Shown one piece after another: positions 47,243 through 54,988 of a DNA stretch of 64,000 bases (its first letter is position 1; each line of letters opens with the position of its first letter). The translations under genes and the position numbers were made by a program. The stretch is from Bacteroidales bacterium (GTDB taxonomy: Bacteria; Bacteroidota; Bacteroidia; Bacteroidales; Muribaculaceae). The notes under the pieces were generated by a model. It had not been told where the DNA came from, searched no databases, and saw only the letters and a program-made list of their open reading frames with translations. Where the stretch lies: assembly GCA_014800245.1 (NCBI GenBank), contig JAAVGM010000026.1:41676-105675 (forward strand), written 5' to 3'.

Positions 47243-47614
47243 ATGACGGGCGAAATTCTTAAACAAAGACTTCTAAAACGATATAAGGTGCTTGCGGATG
47301 TCGCAAAAAAAATTAGGAGTTTCTCCGCAATCGTTAAATCAGACTTTAGCGGCAGTGGATATAAAAACTGTTTCATAGAGAAACTGGCTTCGGCCTATGA
47401 AGTATCGCCAGCTGTTTTCTTTGATGTTGATTTAATTAAGGTTATTTCAACCGAAGGCGATTATTCTCCGGCATCAGATTCAGGAGATGTTTCAGTAGAG
47501 GTTGGTGATACGGTTCTTGCAGAGCGTGTGAAGGCTTTGGAGAAGCTATTGGCGGAAAAGGATGAGAGGATAGGAGAATTAAAGGAAAGAATTGAAGAAC
47601 TGAAAGCAAAATGA
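47243..47614 (+). pseudogene. XRE-type HTH regulator with two offsetting frameshifts
   Basis: The continuous frame gives 123 residues (MTGEILKQRLLKRYKVLADV, ending in a coiled coil VKALEKLLAEKDERIGELKE). But between about 47304 and 47371 the next frame encodes a clear HTH: KLGVSPQSLNQTLAAVDIKT, which joins smoothly to FIEKLASAYEVSPAVFFD in the first frame. So the original gene has gained a base in the run of eight A (47304-47311) and lost one near 47370, and the HTH core is now read out of frame. Either assembly errors or a damaged repressor. If intact it would be a small Cro/C1-type repressor with a dimerising coiled coil. Confidence 0.7.
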
Positions 47615-47699
47615 TACCTCCATTGACTTCTGAGTTAAGTGAAGAGATAGGGTTTTGCATGAAGTAAAGTACAGGGATAAAAAGGAACGGAATTGAAAA

Positions 47700-49439
47700 A
47701 TGCCTAATCTAACTGGAAATATTAACAGGCTGTTGGCCGAAGAGATCATACCTCGTTCTGTTGCCGAATTTAATAAGGGGATGTATAACAGGGATTACAG
47801 CATCTTCGTGAACAGAGAGTATTATCGGAATGTTCTTTTACATTTTTTCTCGGTTTCGATAGTGGATGAATACTTAGGCAACCTGAGGATTGAGAAAGGA
47901 TTCCCTGATTTCAGGCAGTCATGGGTGATTGTAAATGTTGTTTTGCCATGCACGGGCGCTGTAGGTGAGGCTGATATGGTGACTATAGTAATTAACAGAA
48001 GCTGTAGCCGGACGGTAGCATTTTCAATGGAAAGATCTTTCACAAATAGCTTTATGGCTTGTGAGTGGGATGGAAAAAATCATTACAATAATGGGACCGT
48101 AGCCAATAGGAAAGAATTCCTGGCAACTGTTATCCGGCTTGCAGATGAGGAATTTAAGAGATGGGGATTTAACAATACAGTTAATGATCAGAAGAGGGAG
48201 CATGAAAAGGAAAGGCCAAAACGAAATAAAACCTTTGCGTCTTGGAAAAGAAATAACAAGGCTCTTTATTGGCTATCTCTTGTGATCTTATTATGCCTTA
48301 TAATCGTAGTAGTAATTTTAGTTAATACAGGAAAAAGAGAACATACGGATCCGGTTGTTCACTACGACGCACAAAGTGGGATTGATATAACTTCTTCTCC
48401 GTCATCTGATTCGATTATAGGAGCATCTGATTCGATTGCAGGAGAGGAATATTACGGGAATCCTTTAATCCCGGAAGTTTATGTTGAATCTAAAAATGGA
48501 AAAACAATTTTCCATAAAAATCCGGAATGCCGTTTGAAGGGGAAAAATGGTTTTAAAACAGATCTGCAGGAAGCAGCATTTATGAAATATGATCCTTGTC
48601 AGGAGTGTGTGATGTCATCAATAGACTTTTTTGACGTATATAAAGACATCATCAAACAGAGTGAAGGCATTACAACATATAATGAGTACGGTTTATCGGT
48701 AGATTATAGAGTAAAGAAGATATATGAGGCTCTAAAATCGGAAGGTGGAGATGTAGGAACAATTGAAGAATTTGATAAATGGTTTTTTCGCTCTGGTGAA
48801 GAGGGCTACAGGAATCGTAAAAAGGTCTATGAAGCTTTTAAGGCAGATGGTGCTGATGTAGGAGAAAACTATGAAGAGTTTGTTAGATGGCTTGACTTAA
48901 AGCCTGCGAAGAAGAAGGAAGTCTACACATCCGATAATAATAATTATAGTGAATCTTACCAAGAACCGGAAAGACCAGTTAACATAAAGACTTTTAAAAA
49001 TGGAGGCATGCCATTTGCTAATTGGTTTGGGCATGGAAAATATGACAAGAACTCATTATCCACACTAACTATTTCTAATCAGTCGGATCTGGACGCAGTG
49101 GTAATACTTCAGTCGGCAAAAGGCGTGATAAGACATTGTTTTATCAATAACCATTCTTCTTAAACGATCCGTGAGATCCCGGCAGTAAAAGCGATTATAA
49201 AGGTGATGCAGGGAAATAAATGGAATACATTAAAAGAAAATGGTAGTGGCTGTCCGCCTGGAGGTTTTGAAGAGAATGAAAGCTATAGTGCTTCCAGCTG
49301 GTCAGACCCATTTGATTATATCCCCCAGTATGACGAGGAAGGAATGATTTATCCTACCTACGATATAACACTCCATGCTGTCAGGAATGGAAATTTCCAG
49401 ACAAAGAGTAGCTCTGCAAATGAATTTTTTAAACGATAG
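47700..49439 (+). pseudogene. Single-pass membrane protein gene split by one in-frame TAA
   Basis: The frame from 47700 runs 579 codons to 49439, broken once by TAA at 49161-49163 (after ...HCFINNHSS). Beyond the stop, TIREIPAVKAIIKVMQGNKW continues the same protein. Layout: soluble domain (1-185), basic linker, one membrane helix near 192-212 (WLSLVILLCLIIVVVILV), a His/Cys cluster (IFHKNPECR...DPCQEC) like small metal-binding motifs, two related helical repeats (YEALKSEGGDVGTIEEFDKW and YEAFKADGADVGENYEEFVR), and a C-terminal beta domain. Function unknown. The truncated 487-residue product may still be made. Follows the HTH gene by 85 bases. Confidence 0.7.
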
Positions 49440-49442
49440 GTT

Positions 49443-49538
49443 ATGAAAAGAAATGCAAATGGATTTAGGGAGGGAAGAGATATATGGCTTTATAAATACG
49501 ATGAGGAGTTTAAGAAACGAATAAAGAAAGGGAATTAA
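49443..49538 (+). CDS. 31-residue open frame
   Basis: ATG 49443 just after the stop at 49439: MKRNANGFREGRDIWLYKYD, then EEFKKRIKKGN. Basic, no known motif. It sits between two same-strand genes with tight spacing (3 and 12 bases), which is the main reason to list it. Confidence 0.35.
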   Translation: MKRNANGFREGRDIWLYKYDEEFKKRIKKGN

Positions 49539-49550
49539 ATTGTAACAGAT

Positions 49551-49781
49551 ATGGAATCATTAGAAGAACTTAAACAACAATGGCTGTCAGGATTTCCCAA
49601 CAGCTCACACTCTCTCGATACCAAACGGTTTATACGTTATTCGATCGAGCTTGCAAAAGCGGATGGTAGCTTAGACTTTAATGAAATGAGGGAGAGAGGA
49701 ATTAATGAAGATCTTGTCGAAGACTATCAGCGGAAATACGAATTTCTACGTGATGTCCTTGACGTACTTGGTGTGCAATAA
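49551..49781 (+). CDS. Small hypothetical protein, 76 residues
   Basis: MESLEELKQQWLSGFPNSSH, then SLDTKRFIRYSIELAKADGS and LDFNEMRERGINEDLVEDYQ. Helical, acidic, no membrane segment. The pattern (SGFP.SS..LDT.RF) reads as a real small Bacteroidales family, though I cannot name it. Its 3' end overlaps the 3' end of the minus-strand gene at 49702 by 80 bases. Confidence 0.55.
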   Translation: MESLEELKQQWLSGFPNSSHSLDTKRFIRYSIELAKADGSLDFNEMRERGINEDLVEDYQRKYEFLRDVLDVLGVQ

Positions 49782-49956
49782 GCGCGGAGCGTACAATCTT
49801 TGAAGCTTCTAACGCATCTTCTTTTGTCGTGAATATATTGCCATTCTTCGACAGAAATTCAACAATCGAATCGAGGATTCTGCGCCATGCTGTGCATAAA
49901 GTCTCAATAGGTTCGGGGAGGAAGTCGACCTCCCGGAGATAATATAGTTTTTCCAT
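49702..49956 (-). CDS. Small hypothetical protein, 84 residues
   Basis: Starts MEKLYYLREVDFLPEPIETL at 49956 (an upstream ATG at 49989 adds 11 residues). Continues CTAWRRILDSIVEFLSKNGN, then IFTTKEDALEASKIVRSALI. Helical, soluble. Convergent with and overlapping the gene at 49551-49781; both frames look like protein, so a genuine tail-to-tail overlap is possible. Confidence 0.5.
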   Translation of the reverse strand: MEKLYYLREVDFLPEPIETLCTAWRRILDSIVEFLSKNGNIFTTKEDALEASKIVRSALIAHQVRQGHHVEIRISADSLRQDLH

Positions 49957-50033
49957 GGGCACAAATTTACGAAAAAAATGATTCTCCAACCTATAAGTTT
50001 TAACAATTTGAGGGATAAGAGACCAATTGAGGT

Positions 50034-50276
50034 ATGAATAGATTTATCTGTTTGCTTACAGCTTTGCTGATCTGCCTTTCTTCGCCCATGGCGGAGGGGA
50101 AGAGGAGCAAAAAGAAGAAAATAAAGAGCAGGCCTAAGACCGAATATGTGTATGTATGCAACGGTCCGAATTCGTATGCTTACCATTCAACTCCGGATTG
50201 CTCGGGTCTTAACAGGTGTTGGACGAGTGTGAAGAAAGTAAGGGGGCTTCGGTGTCAGGACGCAAGCTGCAATTGA
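50034..50276 (+). CDS. Small exported His/Cys-motif protein
   Basis: 80 residues. Signal peptide MNRFICLLTALLICLSSPMA, a basic stretch, then YVYVCNGPNSYAYHSTPDCS and GLNRC. The C.G...YH...C.GL..C pattern recurs in Bacteroidales proteins and resembles a small metal-binding fold. The same theme (FHKNPECR...C..C) occurs in the membrane protein at 47700. Terminator at 50311-50345. Function unknown. Confidence 0.6.
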   Translation: MNRFICLLTALLICLSSPMAEGKRSKKKKIKSRPKTEYVYVCNGPNSYAYHSTPDCSGLNRCWTSVKKVRGLRCQDASCN

Positions 50277-50310
50277 AGATTAATCCCTTAATCAGATAAA
50301 TATTATAAAC

Positions 50311-50345
50311 AAGGCCGGGGTTTCTATTATAGAAATCCCTGCCTT
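50311..50345 (+). terminator. Terminator downstream of the His/Cys-motif gene
   Basis: AAGGCCGGGGTTTCTA, short loop, TAGAAATCCCTGCCTT: 16-position stem with one mismatch and one G.T, followed by TATAAATTTC. Confidence 0.7.
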
Positions 50346-50409
50346 TATAAATTTCTATCATTAGACAAAACGAGATTGATAAACTTAGAATTGGATAACT
50401 GTAAAGATT

Positions 50410-50547
50410 ATGGAAAAGAACACAGATGGAGATTTGGAAATGAGAAGACGGGTGAAGAGGCACTTCTCGGTGTACAGCGTGAGTCAGGCAGAAAGGATAA
50501 TGAAAATCCTGGAGGGCTCAGAGGAGGACGATCCAGAGGAGGAGTAA
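50410..50547 (+). CDS. 45-residue protein, copy B of a duplicated small gene
   Basis: MEKNTDGDLEMRRRVKRHFS, then VYSVSQAERIMKILEGSEED and a Glu-rich end. About 87 percent identical in protein to copy A at 46373-46510; DNA similarity stops soon after each stop codon. Ends before the hairpin at 50588-50632. Unknown function; the basic head and acidic tail suggest an RNA- or protein-binding peptide, but this is a guess. Confidence 0.6.
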   Translation: MEKNTDGDLEMRRRVKRHFSVYSVSQAERIMKILEGSEEDDPEEE

Positions 50548-50587
50548 AGAGAGGTTATATTCTTCCCAGGGGGTATCTCTATATAGA

Positions 50588-50632
50588 AGGTCATAATGTC
50601 AATTTTGACATTATGGCTTTAATTTATTTTTG
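50588..50632 (+). terminator. Terminator after copy B small gene
   Basis: CATAATGTCAA, loop TT, TTGACATTATG, then GCTTTAATTTATTTTT. Eleven-pair perfect stem. Confidence 0.75.
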
Positions 50633-50640
50633 ATACGCAG

Positions 50641-50689
50641 ATAGGCTGCATCTCCCCTATTTAACTTTGCAATGTCAAACCAAAGGAAG
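50641..50689. repeat. Right copy of the leader repeat, just upstream of tRNA-Phe
   Basis: Matches 44898-44950. Includes TAACTTTG at 50662-50669, a consensus -7 box about 58 bases before tRNA-Phe, although no TTTG lies 19-20 bases upstream. The two copies bracket 5.7 kb of decayed accessory genes. Confidence 0.6.
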
Positions 50690-50726
50690 AATAGATGTGG
50701 GCAAATCTTCCCACTTTCGCCTCCAT

Positions 50727-50799
50727 GGACACTTGGCAGACATGGTGTATGCGCAGGACTGAAAATCCTGAGAACGTGGTTCGAGTCCACGAGTGTCCA
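50727..50799 (+). tRNA. tRNA-Phe (anticodon GAA)
   Basis: 73 bases: acceptor GGACACT / AGTGTCC, short D stem GCA / TGC with GG in the loop, anticodon stem CAGGA / TCCTG with loop CTGAAAA, T stem CGTGG / CCACG with loop TTCGAGT, discriminator A, no encoded CCA. All stems perfect except the short three-pair D stem. It lies inside the accessory region, a usual integration site for mobile elements. Confidence 0.93.
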
Positions 50800-50887
50800 C
50801 GATAACATACAGGCATACAATATTCGTGGGTTTAAATCCGACTTCTCACTCTGTAATTTTATCTTGGTTAAAAATCACAATTGTGAT

Positions 50888-51010
50888 CGGGAATCATAAG
50901 TCGGCCGAAGATATCGAGAAGACAGTGCTTCATAAGGTTGTAGCCCATCATGACCTGCGCGAGCTTTTGGGCAAGCATTTCTACAAGGTTGTGCTTGCTT
51001 TTACCAGTGT
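50888..51010 (+). pseudogene. Scrap of a mobile-element polyvalent protein
   Basis: The plus strand encodes IGNHKSAEDIEKTVLHKVVA followed by HHDLRELLGKHFYKVV without a start or sensible ends. The pattern AEDIEKTVLH-VVAHH-LRELLGKHF matches a domain of the large polyvalent proteins carried by Bacteroidales conjugative elements and phages (usual form H[EA]xVAHxGLRxLFG). Remnant only. It suggests a mobile element was once here. Confidence 0.5.
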
Positions 51011-51469
51011 TTGCAATACATCAATGCTAAATAGGTTTTTGTCCATGCCAAATATGCGCTCCACACCTTCTGAATAAAATTCACGGACAATATTGCTTGA
51101 ATTGTTGGCCTTAATACTATATTGTCTAAGTGTTCTTCTGTATGTGGAATTATCTATTTGTTGATTTCTGAGCTGGTGAAGTAGATTATATTTTTGCAGG
51201 TGATACTCCTCCCAAAGCATCAACTCAACTGATTTGAGATTCATTAACTGGTTATAGAAGGAATCAAATTCCTCTTGATGCGCCTTCACCAATTCCATTT
51301 TAAGTCTTTGACGGGTTGAAAACAACTCATTTCGAGCCACTCTCAATTCATTATTCAATCTTTTTACCTCCTTTTCATGTTCGGCTCTCTCTTGATGGAG
51401 TTTTTGCAAGATTGGATTATCTGAGCATGGAGTCAAGTCAGGAATCGATTGATTTTGATTACTCTTCAT
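50981..51469 (-). CDS. Coiled-coil hypothetical protein
   Basis: 162 residues, starting MKSNQNQSIPDLTPCSDNPI. A long coiled coil at about 25-70 (QERAEHEKEVKRLNNELRVA), then helices to a globular end (VREFYSEGVERIFGMDKNLF). No signal peptide or membrane segment. It begins 5 bases after the SIS gene stop on the same strand, so it may be the last gene of the ADP-ribosylation operon. Not recognised. Confidence 0.6.
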   Translation of the reverse strand: MKSNQNQSIPDLTPCSDNPILQKLHQERAEHEKEVKRLNNELRVARNELFSTRQRLKMELVKAHQEEFDSFYNQLMNLKSVELMLWEEYHLQKYNLLHQLRNQQIDNSTYRRTLRQYSIKANNSSNIVREFYSEGVERIFGMDKNLFSIDVLQTLVKASTTL

Positions 51470-51473
51470 ATTG

Positions 51474-52487
51474 TTAAATTGTTAGCGGTCCATATTTTTT
51501 AATGTCGCTTATAAACGGAATTTGTTGTGGTTTACGCTTGTCAATTCCTCCGTGGTTGGATGGACTTAAAGGATTAACACCATGTCCTTCGGCTATATCA
51601 CCGGCAAAAACAGATGCTTTATATAATAATTCTATTGCAGCCAATGAGTCTGAGCGACTACTGCGAATATTAATGACGCGACAACGGTCAGGCAGAATCT
51701 CTTTAATCTTTTGAGCGAAATTATCCTCGCGTGGAGTTGTCAACATTATAACAGTGCAGTCATTAGGAACAAATGTTTTTTTCTTGTGACCGCAGTGATT
51801 GCCAACAAAAATGAATCTGCCGTGACAGAAGTTACGATAGTCACTGACAGCACATGTGGCGACACCGCTTTCCACCAACTTGCTTTCAAGGTCTATTGCT
51901 ACCGGTTTACCCCAACCGCCGTAGAGTACAATAAAGTGTTTTACGTCTGACGTATCAATTGCAATGTCCTCCGGTTTCATGACAATATTATCAATATCTT
52001 TGAATGCTTTGATAATAAGGGCATAATTAGCAATGACTGAATTTACAGATATGAATCCATCCTTAATATCGCTGGCGAAATTGAATGAATGATTGACTGG
52101 AATAATAGCCCTTAAATCGTTGCCTTTCCCATCGGCTGTCGTGAGATTGGCGACCCATAATGGTGCAAGTTCCATGCAATGCCTGGCTATTCTGATAATA
52201 TCCTTATTGTGACCGCTATTGCTTACGAGAAGAATCTTACACTGACTCAATGTCTTGTCAGACATTGAGTAAACAGAATACGGTGTAACGGCTTTGGCAA
52301 TACCTCCAAGTGTCTCATACATCATCGCAATCAATTCACATGTAGAGAACGATCCACCCGACCCAATGCAGATTAACGGACGTTCCGGGGCGGTTTTTAA
52401 GTATTGGCTAAAAGCCAGAACATCCTGAGAATTAGCCCAATCTATTATAGCGGGCGTATCCGCCATTATGTCGAGTATGCGATTCAT
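51474..52487 (-). CDS. SIS-domain phosphosugar-binding protein
   Basis: 337 residues from ATG 52487 (MNRILDIMADTPAIIDWANS). Two SIS-like halves: CIGSGGSFSTCELIAMMY and LLVSNSGHNKDIIRIARHC hold the Ser-rich phosphate loops, and the second half has IVLYGGWGKPVAIDLESKL. SIS domains bind or isomerise phosphorylated sugars, as in GlmS and frlB-like deglycases. Here it follows NADAR, ADP-ribosyltransferase and ADP-ribosylglycohydrolase genes, so a ribose-phosphate or ADP-ribose breakdown product is a plausible ligand (inference). A longer frame up to 52595 has no start support. Gap of 107 bases from the NADAR stop. Confidence 0.8.
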   Translation of the reverse strand: MNRILDIMADTPAIIDWANSQDVLAFSQYLKTAPERPLICIGSGGSFSTCELIAMMYETLGGIAKAVTPYSVYSMSDKTLSQCKILLVSNSGHNKDIIRIARHCMELAPLWVANLTTADGKGNDLRAIIPVNHSFNFASDIKDGFISVNSVIANYALIIKAFKDIDNIVMKPEDIAIDTSDVKHFIVLYGGWGKPVAIDLESKLVESGVATCAVSDYRNFCHGRFIFVGNHCGHKKKTFVPNDCTVIMLTTPREDNFAQKIKEILPDRCRVINIRSSRSDSLAAIELLYKASVFAGDIAEGHGVNPLSPSNHGGIDKRKPQQIPFISDIKKYGPLTI

Positions 52488-52594
52488 TATTGTTTGTTTT
52501 TTATATACAAAATTACATAAAATCAAGCATATCGGTGAGAGCCACAGATTGCTCAGATGTCGGCTATGGCGATCGCCTCGTCCCACCCACATCA

Positions 52595-53197
52595 TTACTG
52601 CTTTTTTATGCTTTTGATAAAGTCAAATGCGTTATCAGGGAGTTTGTACTCAAGCAACCCATTGTCGCGTAATTCCATCAGGAGTTGCCCCATGAGATTG
52701 GGACCTATGTAGTTGCCGTCAATGAGCTTTGCTCCCCATGTATTGGCGGAATCTCCACGGAATGTCGTTTGGTCTTCAACAATATATAAGCCACGGCTTT
52801 CTTCAAGAGCCTCGCGGAAATTAGGATTCTGTTCATATTTCTTCAATATGGCAAACTTCATTGCATCAACCAACGTCGTGCCCCAGTCTGGTCGGGCGCA
52901 TATTTTGTTCCACTTCTTGGCTTTCATCTTGATAGTTTGCCCATTTGCCTTGAAGATGTCCATGACAGCTTCCATTGATGTAAACTTAAGAATCTGAAAC
53001 AGTTGTTCACTATTCTTGAAGGTTACACCCTCGACTGTTATAGGGGTATCTCCAAAGTTTGAGAATGCTCCCCATTTGTCAGCGACTTTGCAAAATGGAG
53101 CGCACTCTGCCGCAGGATATGTCTGAATACCACGGTTCCAATACTCCGGATAGTTGTCTCGCACTGCGCCGGCGACACTGAATTTATTTTCTACCAT
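52595..53197 (-). CDS. NADAR domain protein (ADP-ribose N-glycosidase-like, YbiA family)
   Basis: 200 residues. Core NADAR signatures: GAFSNFGDTPITVEG (residues 43-57), FKNSEQLFQILKF with the key Glu64, DWGTTLVDAMKFAILKKYEQNP and SANTWGAKLIDG. The family was first tied to riboflavin-intermediate N-glycosidases, and members have since been reported to remove ADP-ribose from guanine in nucleic acid, acting as antitoxins to ADP-ribosyltransferases. The start overlaps the stop of the upstream ADP-ribosyltransferase by one base (TAATG), a tight coupling expected of a toxin and its reversing enzyme. Confidence 0.9.
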   Translation of the reverse strand: MVENKFSVAGAVRDNYPEYWNRGIQTYPAAECAPFCKVADKWGAFSNFGDTPITVEGVTFKNSEQLFQILKFTSMEAVMDIFKANGQTIKMKAKKWNKICARPDWGTTLVDAMKFAILKKYEQNPNFREALEESRGLYIVEDQTTFRGDSANTWGAKLIDGNYIGPNLMGQLLMELRDNGLLEYKLPDNAFDFIKSIKKQ

Positions 53198-53778
53198 TAC
53201 TTTATCTGGAAGATTGAGTCAGCAATAAGTTTTTTCTTTTCATCAAGTTTAACGGAGTCTATTCTGACAATCTTTACCTTCTTATCATCAAGGACAGCAC
53301 GATTCCGACCAAGAGAGGGATTTTTCCAGTTGTAGGGCCATTCTATAAATTCCACTCCAATCGATAGTAAAAATCTTGAAGCCTGCCGTTCTCCTTCAAG
53401 TCCGGACATTTTCTTGTCTGTGATTTCTTTAGGTGTAAACCGTTTGGCAAGAAATTTTCTAAACTCTTTGCCATCTTCCTTCGCTTTTTCCGGGATTTCA
53501 ATCTGTAACTCGCATTCCGCACGAGTAATTATGGACGGATTGACAGGCTGTTTGAATGCGATGAAATTGTCGTCAGTTTTGGCCGGAATTTCCACTGTAT
53601 ACACATAGTGGCTTTCCCAGTTGTCATTTGAGCCTGAATAATGAGCTGCTGACGAATAGGCGGAAGTCACATAGACACCGTAACCGAATTTCACTTTGCC
53701 GTCGCCTTCGAGAGCGTGGCTCAGGTCAAAATTCTCGAACAATAAACCTGACCCATGATAAAATTTTTCGTTTTCCAT
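53197..53778 (-). CDS. ART-PolyVal-like ADP-ribosyltransferase
   Basis: 193 residues from ATG 53778 (MENEKFYHGSG). The start HGSGLLFENFDLSHALEGDG...FGYGVYVTS...AAHYSG matches the ART-PolyVal pattern of Bacteroidales mobile-element polyvalent proteins (YHGTGA-F--FD-SH-GEGEG---GWGTYVTE----AR-YA). His8 in YHGS would contact NAD and the Tyr of YGVYV/AHY the nicotinamide side; the third catalytic residue is not certain from sequence (Glu near GLEGERQ or GVEFIEW). C-terminal NRAVLDDKKVKI is typical of ART folds. Here the domain is free-standing and coupled to a NADAR gene. Predicted to ADP-ribosylate a nucleic acid or protein target. Confidence 0.75.
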   Translation of the reverse strand: MENEKFYHGSGLLFENFDLSHALEGDGKVKFGYGVYVTSAYSSAAHYSGSNDNWESHYVYTVEIPAKTDDNFIAFKQPVNPSIITRAECELQIEIPEKAKEDGKEFRKFLAKRFTPKEITDKKMSGLEGERQASRFLLSIGVEFIEWPYNWKNPSLGRNRAVLDDKKVKIVRIDSVKLDEKKKLIADSIFQIK

Positions 53779-53837
53779 ATTCAAAGTTAACAAAATTTTC
53801 TGATTCTATGACAGATTGGTTATCTAATTTTATTTCA

Positions 53838-54077
53838 CTACACTTCATCTAATGCGTCTCTCAATTCATTTTTCTCCTCTTCGCTCAAATTTTCCAAAGG
53901 GATCCATGCTATTTGTGTGATGTAGGAAGGGCCGGAACGTTTGATGTATGGTCTTATTATATTGACCCTGGAGTCGGGTTCATTCAGAAATTTTCTCCAC
54001 TCATCATCCGGGAGATCTACTACGAGGAAGTTGGGCCTTACCGGTAAGTAATAGATGCATCGTACTGCTATTTTCAT
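53838..54077 (-). CDS. Small hypothetical protein, 79 residues
   Basis: MKIAVRCIYYLPVRPNFLVV, then DLPDDEWRKFLNEPDSRVNI and IRPYIKRSGPSYITQIAWIP. Alpha/beta, acidic C-terminus. Its ATG overlaps the TGA of the 38-residue gene upstream (ATGA), so it belongs to the operon. The 59-base gap to the ADP-ribosyltransferase start is among the longer internal spacings. Not recognised; could be an adaptor or inhibitor of the transferase. Confidence 0.65.
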   Translation of the reverse strand: MKIAVRCIYYLPVRPNFLVVDLPDDEWRKFLNEPDSRVNIIRPYIKRSGPSYITQIAWIPLENLSEEEKNELRDALDEV

Positions 54078-54190
54078 TGTTCTGTTCTTTTAAGTCGTTC
54101 TACAACATCTTCGAGAGTATATGAATTTACTGTATCCGGTAATATCACCTCATACTTGACGGGAGACGTGATTTCGCCGATTACTTGCAT
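54074..54190 (-). CDS. Hidden 38-residue gene coupled on both sides
   Basis: ATG at 54190 lies inside the last codons of the ADP-ribosylglycohydrolase gene (10-base overlap). The frame reads MQVIGEITSPVKYEVILPDT, then VNSYTLEDVVERLKRTEQ, and its TGA overlaps the next ATG (ATGA). It exactly fills the space between two operon genes. Beta strand then helix by eye, acidic. Too short for most gene callers. Double translational coupling is the main evidence for it. Confidence 0.6.
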   Translation of the reverse strand: MQVIGEITSPVKYEVILPDTVNSYTLEDVVERLKRTEQ

Positions 54191-54957
54191 AAGTCGATTA
54201 TTTCTTTCATGTCATTTGGCAGACGACTCATACAGTGAGATAGAATCGTTTCCGGTATCTCGCCGTAGAACGCGGCTGCAATCGAACCGCAGATAGCGGC
54301 CATGGTGTCCGCATCACCGCCCAAGGCTATGGCATGACGAATGGAATCTTCATAGTCTTTGCTTTCAAGGAAGCATATAATTGATTCCGGGACGCTTCCC
54401 TGACAGCTTACATCGAAACTGTAATACATCTGAATGTCGGTGTACTTCCGGTTTAGATCATAACCGAATGTGCGCTCCACATAGGTCTTGATTTCATTTT
54501 TCGACAGTCCGCTTTTGGCAAGGAATATTGCTGCGGCGGTTGCTTGCGCCCCTTTTATTCCTTCCGGATGATTATGAGTGACTTCAGCCGAACTTTTAGC
54601 CAGCTTCAATGCTTCGTCTAATGTCTTGGCAATAGCTCCTGCCGCACTCACGCGCATGGCAGATCCATTTCCCCAGCTGTTGTATGGCTGTGCATCATCG
54701 ACTCTGAACCAACGACGGAAAGTTCCACCATATCCGGCGTGTGGATATTTACGGCACCAGTTGCGTAGAGAGTCTGCAAATGGAATTTGATTGATGATTG
54801 CGTCTGTAATTGCAATAGTGCAGACTGTGTCATCTGTAAACTGGTCATCTCTAAGGCACAACGGATGATCAAGATATTTGATTCCGGCCCATTCGTAGCA
54901 TGAGCCGAGTATATCGCCGCATACGGCTCCTATTATGGGAAGATTTTGCGATTTCAT
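54181..54957 (-). CDS. ADP-ribosylglycohydrolase (DraG-like)
   Basis: 258 residues from ATG 54957 (MKSQNLPIIGAVCGDILGSC). Family motifs: GAVCGDILGSCYEW, QFTDDTVCTIAI (metal ligands TDDT), NSWGNGSAMRVS, HNHPEGIKGAQA and AIALGGDADTMAAICGSIAAA (second metal site GGDADT). Hydrolyses the bond between ADP-ribose and a protein or nucleic acid, with two Mg2+ or Mn2+. Compact form without extra domains. In this operon it provides a second, mechanistically different way of removing ADP-ribose besides NADAR. Confidence 0.93.
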   Translation of the reverse strand: MKSQNLPIIGAVCGDILGSCYEWAGIKYLDHPLCLRDDQFTDDTVCTIAITDAIINQIPFADSLRNWCRKYPHAGYGGTFRRWFRVDDAQPYNSWGNGSAMRVSAAGAIAKTLDEALKLAKSSAEVTHNHPEGIKGAQATAAAIFLAKSGLSKNEIKTYVERTFGYDLNRKYTDIQMYYSFDVSCQGSVPESIICFLESKDYEDSIRHAIALGGDADTMAAICGSIAAAFYGEIPETILSHCMSRLPNDMKEIIDLCK

Positions 54958-54988
54958 ATCAGTTGTTTTTATGTATGATTGTCTGATT

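Noticed and set aside
53197..53778. Calling the transferase DarT and the operon DarTG
   Set aside because: The N-terminal pattern fits ART-PolyVal, not DarT, and there is no macrodomain DarG; NADAR and DraG types take its place.
53779..53795. TAACTTTG just upstream of the ADP-ribosyltransferase ATG as an internal promoter
   Set aside because: It ends 3 bases before the ATG, so a transcript would start inside the coding region, and no TTTG lies 19-20 bases upstream.
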